Source of the DNA: Kiritimatiellales bacterium
GTDB taxonomy: Bacteria > Verrucomicrobiota > Kiritimatiellia > Kiritimatiellales > Tichowtungiaceae
DNA: 64,000 bases
Direction of reading: 5' to 3'
NCBI GenBank assembly: GCA_041656295.1
Contig: JBBADV010000001.1
Span: 62,001-126,000 of the forward strand
Below the pieces are notes generated by a model. It was not told the DNA's origin. It worked only from the letters and a program-made list of their open reading frames with translations, and searched no databases. The position numbers were made by a program, and so were the translations under genes. Below are positions 61,891-64,000 of this stretch, piece after piece; position 1 is the stretch's first letter, and each line of letters begins with the position of its first letter.

Positions 61891-63024
61891 TCAAGACGGG
61901 AGAACTGATGCCGACCGGCGCAGACAGAATTTCGCTTTAAATACCGCAGTTTCCGCATCCTTATCTGAAGGATGTTCCTGTGCTTTCTGCAAAACATGAA
62001 CCGCATACTGCGCCGCCTCTTCCATCGGCAGTTCCATGGTGGACAGTTCAAACGGGTCAACCAGCGGAGCACCGTCGTATGAAAGCAGTGAAACATCCTC
62101 TGGAACCCGTATTCCGGCCTGATGCAGAAATGAAAGAAATGTAACGGCGAACGTGTCGTGGTGCAGAAACAGCGCCGTGCAGGGTTTTATGGTTTTTGTA
62201 ATCCATGCATTATCAAGATGTCCCTGCATCTGTTCTGCGTCCACCCAGACCGGCGGTAACGGCCGAAGCCCGGCGGACTTCATTGCATCAGCATATCCGA
62301 TCCAGCGGGGATAATGTTTGTAATCCGCCGGTAGCGGTATGCCGTCCCATATACGCGGGAAAACAACCCGGATTTTTTTATGCCCGAGCGCAATAAGATT
62401 CTGCGTTCCGTTTTCAAATGCTTCGCGCTCATCAAATGCAATAATGTGACATCCGGTGATGTTGCATGTCAGGCGGGCCAGATCTAGTATCACCACCGGA
62501 ACTTTTTCTTTGACCAGCCGCCGCAGCGCTTTTCCGTTTTCATTACGGGAACACGGTACAATCACCACACCGTCCAGTTTGTCGCCGGCCAGCAGTTCTT
62601 GAATAATATCCAGTTCTTTCCGGCTGTCGTCAAAGTGCTGAAAAAACAATGCCTGATATCCGTTTTCCCTGGCCAGTTTTCCGAATTCTCCGACAACGCG
62701 GGATGTCAGCGGCATGGTCACATTCCGGACAATCAGCGCCAGCGTTTCTGTGCGTGATTTTTTTGGAGAATTAATCAATGTTCCTTTACGCGGAAGGCGG
62801 ACAACTAGTTTTTCTTTTTCTAAAACTTTAACGGCTTTATCTGCAGTCATCAAACTGACGCCGTACTCCTCCGCCAGCTGTTTTGTGCCCGGGAGCATGC
62901 CGGCATATTCGCCAGAGGCGATTTTTATGAGTATGGCATCAACAACCCGGTTGTATTTATTGGCAACCCGTGTGTTCTGGGGCAAATCCATTTCTTTTGT
63001 CGTTTTCAACCGAATCTTTCTCAC
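61891..63024 (-). CDS. GntR-type regulator with LacI-like sensor domain
   Basis: This protein of about 366-377 residues has an N-terminal GntR winged helix (KIASGEYAGMLPGTKQLAEE, YGVSLMTADKAVKVLEKEKL, RLPRKGTLI) and a LacI/periplasmic-binding-like sensor (LALIVRNVTMPLTSRVVGEF, KLDGVVIVPCSRNENG, DVSLLSYDGAPLV). Such hybrids (AraR-like) repress sugar genes until the sugar binds. The start is unsure: GTG at 63024 or ATG at 62991, neither with a good ribosome site. It lies 45 bases after the symporter stop and before the 61710 operon. Confidence 0.88.
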   Translation of the reverse strand: MRKIRLKTTKEMDLPQNTRVANKYNRVVDAILIKIASGEYAGMLPGTKQLAEEYGVSLMTADKAVKVLEKEKLVVRLPRKGTLINSPKKSRTETLALIVRNVTMPLTSRVVGEFGKLARENGYQALFFQHFDDSRKELDIIQELLAGDKLDGVVIVPCSRNENGKALRRLVKEKVPVVILDLARLTCNITGCHIIAFDEREAFENGTQNLIALGHKKIRVVFPRIWDGIPLPADYKHYPRWIGYADAMKSAGLRPLPPVWVDAEQMQGHLDNAWITKTIKPCTALFLHHDTFAVTFLSFLHQAGIRVPEDVSLLSYDGAPLVDPFELSTMELPMEEAAQYAVHVLQKAQEHPSDKDAETAVFKAKFCLRRSASVLPS

Positions 63025-63069
63025 ATTTGTTTCTACCGGCGGCGCAAAACATAAGCTGGTGTCCGATGC

Positions 63070-64000
63070 TTATATCTCCTCTGAGTCACCACGCTTCAAC
63101 ACATCATAAACGGTTAACCCGGACAACTCTTTATTTGCATTTCTCAGAAAAATAAAACTGGCGGTATAACCAAGAAGTATACAGGCGATCATTGCAAACG
63201 GAGTATAAAAAATCCAGTGCAGACTGGTATAATTTTTCACAAGCACCGTACAAACAATGCTGCCGATTGCTCCGATTGCCGCGCCGATGCTTGATGTCCG
63301 GCGCGTAAATATTCCCAGAACATAAATTCCGACAAACCCGCCGCCGAGCAGCGCAATAATTTCCATCCACACCCTGAAAATTGAATCCATCGGCATTTGC
63401 GCCATTACATATGCAAGGCCTGTGCCGAACGCACCGGTCAGAACACAAGAAACCTTCATCAGTACAAGCTGCATACGATCCGTCGCCCGCCGCGAAATTC
63501 TTTTATAGAAATCTTCTCCGACAAGCGTTGCAACACTGTTCATACTGCCCGCCAGTGTTGAAAGCGCCGCGGCAAAGATTCCAGCAATAATCAATCCCGC
63601 AATTCCGGCAGGAACACCCTGAACAACAAATAAAGGAATCACCTGATCATTACGCATCCCGGGATCAAGAAGTTGCGGATGCGCATGGAAATAAGCAAAT
63701 ATTGAGATTCCCGCCATCGTCACCAGCACTGCGATCAATACACCGCACGCCATACTCATTGCTGAAAGCCGGCGGACATCCTTCAGCGGAGTTGAAAATA
63801 CGCGCTGCACCGCCGGCTGATTTGATACAACAGAAATTCCTTCAACCAGTATTGCAAAAAAATACATCCACAGCACCGGCTTGCTGCAATCCCAGCTCCA
63901 GATGGCCATATCGAACCGACCGAACTCTTTTCCCGTTGAAACAAATTCGTCCCAGCCGCCCGGTAATCCGTCAACCGCGCAGAAAATCATTAATATAACA
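63070..64000 (-). CDS. SSS family sodium:solute symporter, C-terminal part (cut by window end)
   Basis: The frame is open to base 64000, so the N-terminus is outside the window. The visible 310 residues hold seven or more hydrophobic helices with NQPAVQRVFSTPLKDVRRL, IIAGIFAAALSTLAGSMNSV and RVWMEIIALLGGGFVGIYVL, typical of SSS/SLC5 transporters, including the Na+-site Ser run. It likely imports a sugar or sugar acid released from the sulfated polymer. The GntR/LacI regulator follows in the same direction. Confidence 0.9.
   Translation of the reverse strand, partial: VILMIFCAVDGLPGGWDEFVSTGKEFGRFDMAIWSWDCSKPVLWMYFFAILVEGISVVSNQPAVQRVFSTPLKDVRRLSAMSMACGVLIAVLVTMAGISIFAYFHAHPQLLDPGMRNDQVIPLFVVQGVPAGIAGLIIAGIFAAALSTLAGSMNSVATLVGEDFYKRISRRATDRMQLVLMKVSCVLTGAFGTGLAYVMAQMPMDSIFRVWMEIIALLGGGFVGIYVLGIFTRRTSSIGAAIGAIGSIVCTVLVKNYTSLHWIFYTPFAMIACILLGYTASFIFLRNANKELSGLTVYDVLKRGDSEEI

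Noticed and set aside
61740..62096. Minus-strand open frame overlapping the end of the GntR/LacI gene
   Set aside because: Most of it is a shadow of the regulator in another frame; only the last 50 residues look mildly coding and have no start.

Overview
The window looks like a piece of a marine or sediment heterotroph of the PVC superphylum, most probably Kiritimatiellota (formerly Verrucomicrobia subdivision 5). This is an inference from gene content: many formylglycine sulfatases, secreted proteins with PEP-CTERM-type anchors, sodium:solute symporters (SSS), Gfo/Idh/MocA oxidoreductases, a XylR-like AraC regulator, and palindromic 'QTFLSA / RNVC' repeats. I see no rRNA, tRNA, CRISPR array or phage module.

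Layout. 1-1459 (+): the end of a glycosyltransferase and an Ldh2-type dehydrogenase. 1472-9206 (-): KDPG aldolase, KDG kinase, a small membrane protein, a flavoprotein, a UroD-like protein carrying an in-frame palindromic repeat, an SDR and an old-yellow-enzyme homologue. 9505-10851 (+): an apparent MntP-ZIP metal transporter fusion. 10881-11657: decayed gene fragments. 11824-19339 (-): SSS symporter, PL6 lyase, 2-hydroxyacid dehydrogenase and two related secreted proteins. An IS30-family element (19501-20661, 15-bp flanking repeats, frameshifted transposase) lies between these and a XylR-like regulator (20699-21889). Read together, 1472-21889 fits an alginate or uronate utilisation locus: PL6 depolymerisation, symporter uptake, SDR reduction, KDG kinase, KDPG aldolase.

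22745-28072 is housekeeping: acyl-CoA dehydrogenase, thioredoxin reductase, EtfA, EtfB, and a divergent MurA with Asp in place of the catalytic Cys. 28073-28900 is a scar with IS200/IS605-like and IS5-like remnants.

28902-64000 is a second, larger polysaccharide locus: a GH28-like beta-helix enzyme, two SSS symporters (one with a propeller-like N-terminal remnant), Gfo/Idh/MocA enzymes (one intact at each end and one internally deleted), LacI and GntR/LacI regulators, an esterase-like hydrolase, five sulfatases, three large secreted proteins that may be lyases, and many small secreted proteins. The substrate is probably a sulfated, possibly uronic-acid-rich polymer.

The most unusual theme is a set of three families of small secreted beta-rich proteins. 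Family A is at 17687-19339 and at the C-terminus of the PL6 lyase. Family B is at 47147, 53398, 54179 and 55064 and at the C-terminus of a sulfatase. Family C is at 37465 and 38372. In each family some copies carry a PEP-CTERM-like anchor and others stop exactly before it. In two families a copy is fused to the C-terminus of a degradative enzyme. One such fusion (49591-50226) is nearly identical to the free-standing gene at 55064-55756, which points to recent duplication. I propose these as exchangeable surface-display or glycan-binding modules.
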